A stretch of 64,000 nt of DNA from Hymenobacter caeli. Lineage in GTDB: Bacteria; Bacteroidota; Bacteroidia; Cytophagales; Hymenobacteraceae. This document shows, piece after piece, positions 1 through 9,034 of this stretch. Position 1 is the first letter of the stretch. Each line of letters begins with the position of its first letter. Below the pieces are notes generated by a model that had not been told where the DNA came from, ran no database searches, and worked only from the letters and a program-made list of their open reading frames with translations. The position numbers were made by a program, and so were the translations under genes. The stretch lies in contig NZ_JABSNP010000002.1 of NCBI RefSeq assembly GCF_013294115.1, positions 344,353-408,352 on the forward strand, written 5' to 3'.

Positions 1-79
1 CCGCCTTGGGCACGAAGGGCGCGGCCAGGCGCAGTAGCAGCGCGTAAAAAAAAAGGGCGAGGTCGTACAGCAGCGTCAA
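1..79 (-). CDS. waaA: 3-deoxy-D-manno-octulosonic acid transferase, N-terminal fragment (partial)
   Basis: Only the first 26 codons lie in the window; the gene runs off the left edge. The minus-strand reading LTLLYDLALFFYALLLR continues with a segment ending in PFVPKA. This resembles the membrane-anchoring start of Bacteroidota Kdo transferases, which pass through a hydrophobic helix into a conserved P-K-A. WaaA adds Kdo to lipid IV-A at the inner membrane. The start taken is TTG at 77-79 because no ATG or GTG lies nearby in frame. It follows the peroxiredoxin stop by about 70 bases on the same strand, so the two may be cotranscribed. The call rests on a short segment; another N-terminally anchored glycosyltransferase is possible. 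Confidence 0.5.
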   Translation of the reverse strand, partial: MTLLYDLALFFYALLLRLAAPFVPKA

Positions 80-148
80 GGCCGCGAAATTACGGCCGAA
101 AACCGGTGGGGCCAGCGGGGCCAGTCCGCCCGGTTTTCGGCGGCCGGC

Positions 149-748
149 CTAGCGTATCGGGTTCAGGTCGGCCTCGCCGGTGCGCCAGTCGGCGGGGCAC
201 AGGGCCCCGTGCTGCTCGTAGTGCTGGAGGGCGTCCACCATGCGCAGGGCCTCGTGGGTGCTGCGGCCCAGGGGCCCGTCGTTCACCGATTGGTGGCGCA
301 CGATGCCGTCGCGGTCAATCAGAAACAGGCCCCGGTTGCTGGTCGGCGTGCCCACAAACGTCATCTCGCCCTGCTCGTTGTAGTCGAAGTGCCCGGCCAG
401 CATGTCGTAGTTGGCCGCGATGGTTTTGGTGGCGTCGGCCACCAGCGGGTACGTTACGCCCTTGATGCCGCCCTGCTCGCGGGGCTGGCGCAGCCAGGCG
501 CGGTGGCTCTGGTGGCTATCGGTCGAGCAGGCCACCACGGCCACGTCGCGCGCTTCAAACTTGGGCAGCAGGTGCTGAAACGCCAGTATTTCGGTGGGGC
601 ACAGCAACGAGAAATCGGAAGGGTAGAAGTAAAAGAGCACGTGCATCTTGCCTAGGTAACGGTCGAGTGAAAAATCGTTTTCGATTTCCCCGTCGATTAC
701 GGCCGTGGCCCGGAAAGAAGGGGCGCGCTTGCCCACGAGAACTGCCAT
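149..748 (-). CDS. 2-Cys peroxiredoxin (AhpC/TSA family)
   Basis: This thiol peroxidase of 199 aa reduces hydrogen peroxide and organic peroxides in the cytoplasm. The peroxidatic cysteine is C50 in YPSDFSLLCPTE, a variant of the usual YPxDFTFVCPTE. The likely resolving cysteine is C184 in GALCPADW, matching the VCPA(N/D)W motif of typical 2-Cys enzymes. The ATG at 746-748 gives a start directly before the strand beginning VGKRAPSF, as in the family. No signal peptide is present. No reductase partner (AhpF or thioredoxin reductase) lies next to it. The family is certain; the physiological reductant cannot be told from the sequence. Confidence 0.93.
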   Translation of the reverse strand: MAVLVGKRAPSFRATAVIDGEIENDFSLDRYLGKMHVLFYFYPSDFSLLCPTEILAFQHLLPKFEARDVAVVACSTDSHQSHRAWLRQPREQGGIKGVTYPLVADATKTIAANYDMLAGHFDYNEQGEMTFVGTPTSNRGLFLIDRDGIVRHQSVNDGPLGRSTHEALRMVDALQHYEQHGALCPADWRTGEADLNPIR

Positions 749-934
749 GTAATTGAATGTGAAAGACGTGAAGGATGTGAGAACGAGAAGATTCCGGGAA
801 AAATGCGCAGGGTGCAGGCCACGAGAAGGCCTGCGAAACCGGGGTTACGAAAATGCGGGTAGGCAAGGCCAAGAACTTGCCCCAATTCTTCATGTGCCTA
901 AATCCTTCCCATTTTCCCTGGCCCCGCGGGCCGC
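749..934. other. Intergenic region upstream of the peroxiredoxin gene
   Basis: This 186-base spacer must hold the peroxiredoxin promoter. A small hairpin (GCAGGCC at 814-820 pairing with 828-834) is visible, but no TAnnTTTG box could be placed with confidence. No open reading frame with coding character was seen. Confidence 0.4.
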
Positions 935-1711
<777 letters not shown>

Positions 1712-1719
1712 CGGGAAAT

Positions 1720-1754
1720 GAATTATGAGTTATAAATTATGAGTTATGAGTTGG
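1720..1754. repeat. Direct repeats of an ATTATGAGTTAT unit (single-arm member of the start-codon repeat class)
   Basis: ATTATGAGTTAT occurs at about 1722-1733, and ATTATGAGTTATGAGTT follows at 1737-1753, immediately upstream of the enoyl-CoA hydratase start. The unit matches the GAGTTATGGGTTAT arms found between aroQ and xerD. No clear complementary arm is seen here. Confidence 0.7.
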
Positions 1755-1817
1755 GGCTTTCAGGCTTCTCATCGATTTGAACGAGCCAACAATGTAGCCC
1801 TTCAACTATTCAACACT

Positions 1818-3128
1818 TCACCCCCGGCACACGAACTGGAACGTGCTGCGCGTGCGCTGCTCCAGCAGCAGCTCGCGCCCGGCGGTGAGGCGGGCCACGC
1901 TGGCCGCGTCGTAATTCTTGATGGTGAACAGCAGCAAGCCGGCGTTGTAGTGGGTGCGAAACTGCCCCGCCAGCAGCGCCAGCAGCTGCTGCACCCGCCG
2001 CTCCGAAAAATCGGTGCACACCGAGAAGCTGATGGCCGAGTTTTGCATCAGGTTGATTTTGAGCCGCGCCTGCGCCAGGGCCCCGAAAATGACTTCCAGG
2101 TTTTCCTCCGAGATGAACGCGAAATCCTTGCTCTCGAACGAGAGCAGGCACTGCTCCGTTTTCCGAATGAAGGCCGGGGCCAGCGCCGGGTGCTGGCAGT
2201 TGTGGATGAGCGTGCCGGGGGCCCCGGGGTCCAGAAACGAGCGCACGCGCAGCGGAATGCCGCGCTCGGCCAGCGGCTTCAGCGTTTTGGGGTGGATGAC
2301 GCTGGCCCCGTAGTAGGCCATCTCGATGGTTTCCTGGTAGCTGATTTCCGGGTAGCGCACCGCGTCGGGAAACAGCTTGGGGTCGGCGCTGAGCAGGCCC
2401 GCCACGTCCTTCCAAATCGTCACCGACTCGGCCCGCAGGCAATAAGCAAAAATGGCGGCTGAGTAGTCGGAGCCCTCGCGGCCCAGCGTGGTAGTACGAT
2501 GGTCGTCTTTGACACTGCCCACGAACCCTTCGGTTACTATAATGTGTGTGTCTCCATTGGGGAGAAATAGATCTTGTATCCCTGCTCGAATTTTCTTTTC
2601 TGTTTCCTCCCAATGTACTTTCCCTTCGCGCCAAGTGGCATCCGTTACAATCGTCGAACCGCGATGATAAACATTTGCATTTGAGATACTTGTCAAAGCA
2701 TAATAAACTAAATAAGAAGAGAGGGTTTCTCCAAAACTTACCACTTGGTCATATCCTTCATCGTAAGTTTTACTAGGTGAAAGATTTGCTAGCCGGTAAG
2801 CAAGCTCCTTGAACAGCGCGACCAGTTCTGGGTCTAACTCATTAGGGTTTATGTAAGGGTGAGGCAGGGCTTTTCCTAAATCTGTACTCACTTGATTGTG
2901 GTACATCTCAACCGCCGCTAGTTGCGTCGAATAGTCCCGCTCAGTATATGCCAAGTCGAAAATCTCCTCCAGCGCGTTGGTTGTTTTGCCCATTGCCGAC
3001 ACCACGATGAGCAGCGGCCGGCCCTGGGCGGTGGTTTCCACGATGCGCTTGAGGTTGAGGATGGCCGCCGCGTCTTTCACCGATGCGCCGCCGAATTTGT
3101 ACACTTGGAGTTGGTTTGCTGCCGTCAT
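1818..3128 (-). CDS. lysC: Aspartate kinase
   Basis: The enzyme phosphorylates L-aspartate, the first step to lysine, threonine and methionine. The 436-aa monofunctional form starts with VYKFGGASVKD, the kinase nucleotide motif. It continues through FGETLSSYLVYY and TTLGREGSDYSA to ADPKLFPDA and ends in an ACT-type regulatory region. The ATG at 3126-3128 is preferred over the in-frame ATG nine bases upstream because that one lies inside the promoter box at 3135-3142. Codons for residues about 47-212 (roughly 2490-2990) are strikingly AT-rich compared with the rest of the gene, although the reading frame is intact. Feedback control by lysine or threonine is likely for the family but cannot be read from the sequence. 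Confidence 0.95.
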   Translation of the reverse strand: MTAANQLQVYKFGGASVKDAAAILNLKRIVETTAQGRPLLIVVSAMGKTTNALEEIFDLAYTERDYSTQLAAVEMYHNQVSTDLGKALPHPYINPNELDPELVALFKELAYRLANLSPSKTYDEGYDQVVSFGETLSSYLVYYALTSISNANVYHRGSTIVTDATWREGKVHWEETEKKIRAGIQDLFLPNGDTHIIVTEGFVGSVKDDHRTTTLGREGSDYSAAIFAYCLRAESVTIWKDVAGLLSADPKLFPDAVRYPEISYQETIEMAYYGASVIHPKTLKPLAERGIPLRVRSFLDPGAPGTLIHNCQHPALAPAFIRKTEQCLLSFESKDFAFISEENLEVIFGALAQARLKINLMQNSAISFSVCTDFSERRVQQLLALLAGQFRTHYNAGLLLFTIKNYDAASVARLTAGRELLLEQRTRSTFQFVCRG

Positions 3129-3134
3129 ATGCCC

Positions 3135-3142
3135 CAAAAGTA
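3135..3142 (-). promoter_or_regulatory. -7 promoter box TACTTTTG of lysC (likely leaderless)
   Basis: It matches the Bacteroidota consensus TAnnTTTG on the minus strand and ends six bases before the lysC ATG, so transcription should begin at or very near the start codon. Confidence 0.6.
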
Positions 3143-3174
3143 GGAACGTGGTGCGAGGTAGGGCGAAAAAAAAC

Positions 3175-3182
3175 TAGCTTTG
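3175..3182 (+). promoter_or_regulatory. -7 promoter box TAGCTTTG of fbp
   Basis: This TAnnTTTG match lies 38 bases upstream of the fbp ATG, in the divergent region shared with lysC, and predicts a leader of about 30 nt. Confidence 0.55.
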
Positions 3183-3220
3183 TACACCGCACCCGCTTCA
3201 TCCGCCCACTCTGAATTTTT

Positions 3221-4243
3221 ATGGACCACAACAAACTGGCCCTGCCCGTTGGGGCTACGCTCGACCGCTTCATCATGCGCAAGCAGGAGGATTTCCCCTA
3301 CGCCACCGGGGAGCTGTCGCAGCTGCTGCGCGATATCGCGCTGGCCGCCAAAATCGTGAACCGCGAAATCAACCGCTCGGGCCTCATCGACATCGCCGGG
3401 GCCTTCGGTGGCCAGAACGTGCAGGGCGAAGACCAGCAGAAGCTCGACGTGGTGGCCAACATTCGCTTCATCCGGGCCCTGCGCAACGGCGGCGAGGTGT
3501 GCACCATCATCTCGGAAGAGGACGAGGACATGATTCAGACCGGCAATTTGCAGGGCAAGTACGTGGTGGCCATCGACCCGCTCGACGGCTCCTCGAACAT
3601 CGACGTGAACGTGAGCATCGGCACCATTTTCAGCATCTACCGCCGCGTGTCGGCCACCGGCCGCGAGGGCACCGCCGCCGATTGCCTCCAGCCCGGCACC
3701 CACCAGGTGGCCGCCGGCTACGTTATCTACGGCTCCAGCACCATGCTCGTGTACACGACCGGCAACGGCGTGAACGGCTTCACCTACGAGCCCTCGCTGG
3801 GCGAGTTCTTCCTCTCGCACCCCAGCATTCAAACGCCCGCCACTGGCACGGTCTACTCCGTCAACGAGGGCAGCTCCGAGTCGTTCGAGCCCGGTGTGGC
3901 GGCCTTCGTGCGCCAGTGCAAAGAGCGGAATTTTTCGGCCCGCTACATCGGCTCGCTGGTGGCCGATTTCCACCGCAACCTGCTCAAGGGCGGCATTTAT
4001 TTCTACCCCGCCACCGCCAAGAGCCCCACCGGCAAGCTGCGCCTCATGTACGAGTGCAACCCCCTGGCGTTCATCGTGGAGCAGGCCGGCGGCAAAAGCT
4101 CCAACGGCAGCCGCCGCACCATGGAAATCGAGCCCAAGTTGCTGCACGAGCGCTGCCCCGTCTTCATCGGCAGCAAGGAACTGGTCGAGCAAGTGGAACA
4201 ATTCATCGTCCGCGAAAGCGCCGCCGCTGCCACCCTGCTGTAG
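3221..4243 (+). CDS. fbp: Fructose-1,6-bisphosphatase, class I
   Basis: It hydrolyses fructose 1,6-bisphosphate to fructose 6-phosphate in gluconeogenesis. The 340-aa protein carries the metal-binding signature [16 protein letters not shown], a preceding acidic stretch (SEEDEDM), and the active-site segment [14 protein letters not shown] near the C terminus, followed by EQAGGKSS. Length is normal for class I. It is transcribed divergently from lysC and ends at a strong bidirectional terminator. Confidence 0.96.
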   Translation: MDHNKLALPVGATLDRFIMRKQEDFPYATGELSQLLRDIALAAKIVNREINRSGLIDIAGAFGGQNVQGEDQQKLDVVANIRFIRALRNGGEVCTIISEEDEDMIQTGNLQGKYVVAIDPLDGSSNIDVNVSIGTIFSIYRRVSATGREGTAADCLQPGTHQVAAGYVIYGSSTMLVYTTGNGVNGFTYEPSLGEFFLSHPSIQTPATGTVYSVNEGSSESFEPGVAAFVRQCKERNFSARYIGSLVADFHRNLLKGGIYFYPATAKSPTGKLRLMYECNPLAFIVEQAGGKSSNGSRRTMEIEPKLLHERCPVFIGSKELVEQVEQFIVRESAAAATLL

Positions 4244-4255
4244 CCCGCCGCCGTC

Positions 4256-4300
4256 CCACAAAAAAGCCCTGCTGGAGCGTCCGGCAGGGCTTTTTTGTGG
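4256..4300. terminator. Bidirectional rho-independent terminator (fbp / DUF5606 gene)
   Basis: A perfect 17-bp stem pairs CCACAAAAAAGCCCTGC (4256-4272) with its complement (4284-4300) around an 11-base loop. A-run and T-run flank the GC core, so it works on both strands between two convergent genes. Confidence 0.9.
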
Positions 4301-4361
4301 ACTAGACGGTTGCCATGCTGGCAGCGGGTGACTCAACCGCCCGCGGCGGAGCGTCCGGTGC

Positions 4362-4937
4362 TTATTCGGCCTTTTTGCGGCTTTTCTTGGGCGCGGCGGC
4401 CGGGGCGGCTTCCGGGTTGGCCGCGGCTTCGGCCGTGGCCGGGGGCTCGGGGGCGTTAATCACGCCGCCCGTGCTCAGGGGTTCACCGGGGGCAGGGCCC
4501 TCCGCGGCGGGTTGTTCCGTGGCAGTTTCTTCCGCAGCGGCTTCCTGGTAGGGCAGGTGCTGGGCCACGATGCCGTACCAGGCGGCCAGCTTCTTGATGT
4601 CGGACGTGTACACCCGGTCGCGGTCGTAATCGGGCACGGCGTGGGCCATAAAATCAGCCAGTTCCGCTTCGCTCGATTTGCTGGTCACGGGCACCGCGGG
4701 GCCGTAGTGGGCGTGCAGCTGCTCGAACACGTCGGCCAGCGGCACGTTCACGTCGTAATCGGTCGTATAAATCGAAATTTCCGACAGCAGCGACACTTTG
4801 TTGCGGGCGGGGGCCATGCTGCGGGCCGCGCGGGCGTCGAGGCTTTCCACCAGTACGCCGTGGCGGGCGGCTTTCAGCAAACGGTATAGGCCCGGCATGC
4901 CGCTGATGGCGGCAATTTCTTTCAATTCGTAAGGCAT
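4362..4937 (-). CDS. DUF5606 domain protein
   Basis: The first ~140 of 191 residues match my recollection of a Bacteroidota family (DUF5606): LKEIAAISGMPGLYRLLK at the N terminus, then VLVESLDARAARS, then a DVFEQLHAHYG segment. The family is conserved but has no established function. The C-terminal ~50 residues are an Ala/Pro/Glu-rich tail ending in a lysine/arginine cluster (PKKSRKKAE), probably disordered. No signal peptide or membrane segment is seen. It stands alone between a bidirectional terminator and an AT-rich inverted repeat. Confidence 0.8.
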   Translation of the reverse strand: MPYELKEIAAISGMPGLYRLLKAARHGVLVESLDARAARSMAPARNKVSLLSEISIYTTDYDVNVPLADVFEQLHAHYGPAVPVTSKSSEAELADFMAHAVPDYDRDRVYTSDIKKLAAWYGIVAQHLPYQEAAAEETATEQPAAEGPAPGEPLSTGGVINAPEPPATAEAAANPEAAPAAAPKKSRKKAE

Positions 4938-4957
4938 TCTTTTCTTTTAATTAACAA

Positions 4958-5038
4958 TGATTAAGTAGCAATTAATAATTATTATTGAGTCCAACGACGC
5001 AGCGCTGTTTATGACCACCAATAATTATTAATTATTCT
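4958..5038. repeat. AT-rich inverted repeat
   Basis: ATTAATAATTATTATTG at about 4971-4987 is mirrored by CAATAATTATTAATTATT from about 5019, with a GC-richer loop. It lies in the spacer upstream of the DUF5606 gene and downstream of the TonB-like gene. Confidence 0.6.
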
Positions 5039-5044
5039 TCGCCG

Positions 5045-5494
5045 TTATTCCGTGGCATTTGAGCCAGTCGCGCCCAATTTGAAATCAATGGGCAAGCTGG
5101 TAAGCACAGGGTACGCCGGTTTTTTAAATTTGAGCAGGCGCACCACGCGCAAGGCTTCGTCGCCGGTGCCGCCGCCCACCTGTTTCACCAATTTAATGCC
5201 CGACATGGTGCCGTCCGGGTTCAGCGTGAAGCTGACGATGCAGCGGCCCTGGATGCGGTTGCGCTTGGCCAGCAGCGGGTACTTCAGCTCCTGGGCAATG
5301 AAGGCGTACATGGCGGCTTGGCCGCCCTCGTAGTACTCGGCCACCGGAATGGCTCCGGCCACGCGGCCCGTGCCGGCCCCGGCTTCGCCGGCGGGCCGGG
5401 CGGGCGGCGGGGTGTTGGGGGGCGTGGTTTGGGCAGCCGCCGGGGCCGCCAGCAGCAGGCCCAGGGCCAGCGGCGAAAGCAAATGTTTCAGCAT
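5045..5494 (-). CDS. Secreted TonB C-terminal-domain protein
   Basis: The 149-aa protein begins with a signal peptide (MLKHLLSPLALGLLLAAPAAA, cut before QT), followed by a Pro/Gly-rich spacer to about residue 50. A TonB-type C-terminal domain follows, with YPLLAKRNRIQGRCIVSF and LPIDFKL as its edge strands. Unlike true TonB it has no membrane anchor that would couple to ExbBD, since the N terminus looks cleavable. It may therefore be a periplasmic protein using the TonB fold rather than an energy transducer. A promoter box lies 77 bases upstream. Confidence 0.8.
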   Translation of the reverse strand: MLKHLLSPLALGLLLAAPAAAQTTPPNTPPPARPAGEAGAGTGRVAGAIPVAEYYEGGQAAMYAFIAQELKYPLLAKRNRIQGRCIVSFTLNPDGTMSGIKLVKQVGGGTGDEALRVVRLLKFKKPAYPVLTSLPIDFKLGATGSNATE

Positions 5495-5570
5495 AAAACC
5501 GGTTGAGGGGGGGAAGGAATGAACGAAGCGGCGGTCGCGGCCAGCGACTCTGGCCGGGCAAAAGCGGGGC

Positions 5571-5578
5571 CAAACTTA
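5571..5578 (-). promoter_or_regulatory. -7 promoter box TAAGTTTG of the TonB-like gene
   Basis: This minus-strand TAnnTTTG match overlaps the 3' end of engB and would give a leader of about 70 nt before the ATG at 5494. Confidence 0.45.
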
Positions 5579-6190
5579 CGCACCCGGGGCCGCCGCCAGC
5601 TGCTGGTTCACTCCGTCGATAAAGCCCAGTAGCTCGTCGCGCCCCGCCTTAGTGGTGGCCGACGTAACAAAATACTGCGGCAGCTCGTCCCAGCTCTCGG
5701 CCATTTTGGCCAGGTACGCGGCCAGCAGCGTCCGCGTTTGGGCCGCCGACTGCTTGTCGGTTTTGGTGAACACCATCACGAAGGGCACGCCCATCTCGCC
5801 CAGGTTTTCCATGAATTCCAGGTCGCTGGCCTGCGGGGGCAGGCGCGAGTCGAGCAGCACGCACACGCAGGCCAGGTTTTCGCGGCGCTGCAAGTAGGCG
5901 TTCAGCATTTTCTGCCACTCGGCGCGGGCCGTTTTGCTCACCTTGGCGTAGCCGTAACCGGGCAAATCGACCAGGTACCACTGCTCGTTGACAAGGAAGT
6001 GGTTGATTAACTGGGTTTTGCCGGGCGAAGCCGACGTTTTGGCCAGGCCCGCCCGGCTGGTGAGCATGTTGATGAGCGACGACTTGCCCACGTTGGAACG
6101 CCCGATGAAGGCGTACTCCGGCCGGTCGGGGGGCGGGCACAAGTCCACGCGGGTGTTGCTCGTTAAAAACCGGGCGTCGCGAATCAGCAT
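5576..6190 (-). CDS. engB: Ribosome biogenesis GTPase YihA/EngB
   Basis: This GTPase acts in late assembly of the large ribosomal subunit. The 204-aa protein shows G1 GRSNVGKSSL, G2 around SPGKTQ, G3 DLPGYGYAK and G4 TKTDK. The start MLIRDARFLTS (ATG 6188-6190) is the conserved beginning; the frame stays open 18 codons further upstream, but that part does not resemble the family. The C terminus ends with an alanine-rich tail. Confidence 0.95.
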   Translation of the reverse strand: MLIRDARFLTSNTRVDLCPPPDRPEYAFIGRSNVGKSSLINMLTSRAGLAKTSASPGKTQLINHFLVNEQWYLVDLPGYGYAKVSKTARAEWQKMLNAYLQRRENLACVCVLLDSRLPPQASDLEFMENLGEMGVPFVMVFTKTDKQSAAQTRTLLAAYLAKMAESWDELPQYFVTSATTKAGRDELLGFIDGVNQQLAAAPGA

Positions 6191-6248
6191 GGGGGCAAAT
6201 AAAGGGTAAGTGCAAATACCGGCGACCGGCGACCGGCGCAGCAATCCG

Positions 6249-6256
6249 CAAAATTA
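6249..6256 (-). promoter_or_regulatory. -7 promoter box TAATTTTG of engB
   Basis: This minus-strand TAnnTTTG match lies 58 bases upstream of the chosen engB start and supports that start over the longer open frame. Confidence 0.45.
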
Positions 6257-6302
6257 CGCCCTCCGGCGGCCAAAACGTCATAAAATAATGGGTGGCCGGA
6301 AA

Positions 6303-6331
6303 TTGTAATCTATTGTATTCGTCTATATTTG
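6303..6331 (+). promoter_or_regulatory. Candidate distal promoter, TTG...TATATTTG
   Basis: TTG at 6303-6305 is followed after 18 bases by TATATTTG at 6324-6331. It would give a leader of about 270 nt for the PorE-like gene. Confidence 0.4.
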
Positions 6332-6396
6332 CGCGGTTGCTTGGCGCATTTTGGTTCGTAGCGCTGGTGTTAAGGGTTGCTTTACGGCGCATTTTC

Positions 6397-6427
6397 TTTT
6401 TGCCGGGGCCCGCATTCCCTATCTTTG
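6397..6427 (+). promoter_or_regulatory. Candidate main promoter, TTTTTG...TATCTTTG
   Basis: TTTTTG (-33, about 6397-6402) and TATCTTTG (-7, 6420-6427) are 17 bases apart, close to the Bacteroidota sigma consensus. This predicts a leader of about 175 nt. Confidence 0.6.
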
Positions 6428-6609
6428 TCACCAAGGCCTGTTTTCGGGCCGCGCTAAGTTTAATTGTTTCCCACTGCTCTTCTTAACCCTGCGCATTTTT
6501 TTAAGTATAAGCCGAACCCGTTGCCGCTCGCGCGGCGGCCTATTCTTTTATGCGGCGCTCTGCACAGCCTTAATTACGAAACCTTTTTTTCCAACCCTTT
6601 ATTTTTCCA

Positions 6610-8886
6610 ATGGATAACTTATCCAAACGGTTGTTGCAGGCTTCCTGCGCCGTGGCCCTGGGTGCCGCCGCCCATCCCGGCATGGCCCAAAGCACGGGCA
6701 AACTGCTCAAAACTGGCAACAAGTTTTTCGGGCAGGAAAATTACCGTGCTTCTATTCCTTATTACGAGCAAGTGCTGGCCAAAGACCCCAACAACGCGAA
6801 AGCGCTGTTCAATGCCGGCATTTCCTACCTAAGTTTTGACAAGGAAAAGGCCAGCGACTACATCTACAAAGCGCAGCGCCTGAAGCCCAAGGTATCGAAG
6901 GACGTGGAATACTGGCTCGGCCGGGTGGACCACCTCAACTACAACTTCGACGAGGCCATTGCGCACTACCAGGCCTACAACGCCACGCTCAAAGCCAAGA
7001 AGAGCAACGAAGACCGCCGCTCGGAAGTAGCCCAGCTCATCCAGCATTCCAAGAATGCCAAGGTGCTTTTCAACTCGCCCAAGGACATCTTTGTGAAGAA
7101 CCTGGGGCCCGTCATCAACACGCAGTACGGCGAGCACAGCCCGGTAATTTCGTCCGATGATAAAGTGCTGCTCTTCACTTCGCGCGGGCAGTACACGGGC
7201 ACGCCCAACGACCCCGCCAAGAAGCAGGAGAAGGGCAAAGGCAAACTGGCCGCCGACGGCGAGTACTACGAGGAAATTTACGAGGCCAAGCGCATCGACG
7301 ACGAGAACTGGGAGAAGCCCCGCTCGCTGTCGCAGGCCCTCGTGAGCAAGGGCCACGACGCCTCGATTCAGGTGTTCGACAACGACTCGAAGCTGTTGAT
7401 GTACCGCGACGACCAGAACGGCGACATCTACCAGTCCGACAAAACGAACGGCGAGTGGTCGTCGCCCGTGCGCCTGAACAGCAACATCAACTCGAAGGCG
7501 TTCGAATCGGACGCCTACATCACGCCCGACGGCAAAACCCTGTATTTTTCGACCGGCAAGTACTCGGAAGACGGTACCCTCGACCTGTACGTGTCCAAGC
7601 GCGGCTCGGACGGCGACTGGGGCCCGGCCAAGTCGCTGGGTGGGGCCATCAACACCAAGTACGACGACGACAGCCCCTACGTGAGCAAGGACGGCAAGAC
7701 GCTGTACTTCTCGTCGCGCGGCCACAACACGATGGGCGGCTACGACATTTTCAAGAGCGCCTACGACAGCATCGGGCACCGCTGGGGCACCCCCGAAAAC
7801 ATGGGCTACCCCATCAACACGCCCGACGACGACAGCTACTACCGCCTGAGCCCCGACGGCTCGTATGCCTACCTGAGCAGCTACCGCATCGGCGGCTACG
7901 GCGAGAAGGACATCTATACGATTAACTACATCAAGAACGCCACCGTGAAAGGCAAGGTGTTTGCGAAGAGCGACAGCACCACGGCAATTCCGGGCGTGGA
8001 GCTGGTGTTCAGCGGCAAGCAGGCCGACAACACCCCGCTCAGCTTCCGCGACGTGAGCAAGCCCGACGGCTCGTACCAGGTGGCCGTGCTCTCGGGCCGC
8101 ACCTACCAGGTGGCGGTGAGCAAAGACGGCAAGAACGTGGAAACCCAGGAGTTTGCCATCCCGGTTTCGACCAACGACTCGACCACCATCACCAAGAACT
8201 TCTACATCGCTTACATCGACACGTCGACGGCAGGCCTGTACCCGTTCAAGAAAATCTACTTCGACACCGACAAGTACAAGCTGCGGCCGGAGTCGATTAT
8301 CGTGCTGAACGACATTGCCCAGAAGCTTACCGCCACGCCGGGCCTCAACATCCAGGTGGAGGGGCATTGCGACTCGCGCAACACCGACGAGTACAACATG
8401 GTGCTGGGCCAGAACCGCGCCGATGCCGCTAAGAAGTACCTGGTGACCAAAGGCGTGGCCGATACGCGCCTGACCACGGTGAGCTACGGCGAGCGCCGCC
8501 CGGCCGCTCCGAACGACTCGCCCGAGAACATGCAGCTCAACCGCCGCGACGAGTTCCGGGTGGTGCTGAAGGAAGGCGAGAAAATGCCCATGACGCCGCC
8601 GGCCCCGGGCGCAGCCCCGGCTGCGGGCGCGGTCCCGATGGGCGGGGCGGGTACGATGGCTCCGCCGTCGGCCCCGGCGTTGCCGCTGCCCGGCAAGAGC
8701 AAGGCCAAGATGGCCGACGGCACCAAAGTGAAGACCAAGGTGGACGAAGACTCGGACAAAGTGAAGGTAAAAACCAAGGGCGCGGCCGGCGAGAAATCCA
8801 AAACCGTGTCGAAAGACGGCGAAGTGGACTCGAAGGCCAAGGACGCCTCCGGAGCCAAGGACAAGATAAAAGTCAAGCCGGAGTAG
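6610..8886 (+). CDS. PorE-like outer-membrane protein: TPR, WD40-like propeller, carboxypeptidase-regulatory and OmpA domains
   Basis: The 758-aa protein has a cleavable signal peptide (to about GMAQS). TPR repeats (~30-150), PD40-type propeller blades with SPYVSKDGKTLYFSS and related repeats (~165-440), and a carboxypeptidase-regulatory-like domain from TVKGKVFAKSDS (~445-535) follow. An OmpA peptidoglycan-binding domain runs from ~540 to 657 (EGHCDSRNTDEYN, LGQNRADAAKKYL). This is the domain order of P. gingivalis PorE, a type IX secretion anchor, but many Bacteroidota paralogues share it and no lipobox cysteine is clear. A tail of about 100 residues, Pro/Ala-rich then Lys/Asp/Ser-rich, extends past the OmpA domain, which is unusual. 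It could instead be a structural OmpA-family protein. Confidence 0.85.
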   Translation: MDNLSKRLLQASCAVALGAAAHPGMAQSTGKLLKTGNKFFGQENYRASIPYYEQVLAKDPNNAKALFNAGISYLSFDKEKASDYIYKAQRLKPKVSKDVEYWLGRVDHLNYNFDEAIAHYQAYNATLKAKKSNEDRRSEVAQLIQHSKNAKVLFNSPKDIFVKNLGPVINTQYGEHSPVISSDDKVLLFTSRGQYTGTPNDPAKKQEKGKGKLAADGEYYEEIYEAKRIDDENWEKPRSLSQALVSKGHDASIQVFDNDSKLLMYRDDQNGDIYQSDKTNGEWSSPVRLNSNINSKAFESDAYITPDGKTLYFSTGKYSEDGTLDLYVSKRGSDGDWGPAKSLGGAINTKYDDDSPYVSKDGKTLYFSSRGHNTMGGYDIFKSAYDSIGHRWGTPENMGYPINTPDDDSYYRLSPDGSYAYLSSYRIGGYGEKDIYTINYIKNATVKGKVFAKSDSTTAIPGVELVFSGKQADNTPLSFRDVSKPDGSYQVAVLSGRTYQVAVSKDGKNVETQEFAIPVSTNDSTTITKNFYIAYIDTSTAGLYPFKKIYFDTDKYKLRPESIIVLNDIAQKLTATPGLNIQVEGHCDSRNTDEYNMVLGQNRADAAKKYLVTKGVADTRLTTVSYGERRPAAPNDSPENMQLNRRDEFRVVLKEGEKMPMTPPAPGAAPAAGAVPMGGAGTMAPPSAPALPLPGKSKAKMADGTKVKTKVDEDSDKVKVKTKGAAGEKSKTVSKDGEVDSKAKDASGAKDKIKVKPE

Positions 8887-8907
8887 CCGCCGCCAACGGT
8901 GCCCTGA

Positions 8908-8940
8908 GCGGGCCGGGCCCCAGGCCCGGCCCGCTTTTTT
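8908..8940 (+). terminator. Rho-independent terminator after the PorE-like gene
   Basis: GCGGGCCGGGC (8908-8918) pairs with 8924-8934 and is followed by six T residues. Confidence 0.9.
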
Positions 8941-9034
8941 GTGGGCCGGGGCCCCGCGGGGCGCAAACAAAACCGGGGCCGCGCCGTTGCAGCAACACAA
9001 TTTTCCGCATTTTCGCCGTTCTTTGCATCCCCCT

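Larger units (their letters stand above)
6257..6609. other. Long intergenic region upstream of the PorE-like gene
   Basis: About 350 bases of lower GC carry no convincing gene. The region contains at least two plus-strand promoter candidates and an AT-rich leader with T-runs close to the start codon. Short plus-strand frames here do not look coding. Confidence 0.5.

Noticed and set aside
2546..2776. Separate small gene in the AT-rich part of lysC
   Set aside because: The aspartate kinase frame is uninterrupted and carries conserved kinase motifs there; the plus-strand frame has none.
6829..9000. 723-codon minus-strand open frame opposite the PorE-like gene
   Set aside because: It is His/Val/Ala-rich noise caused by high GC in the opposite frame; the plus strand encodes clear domains.
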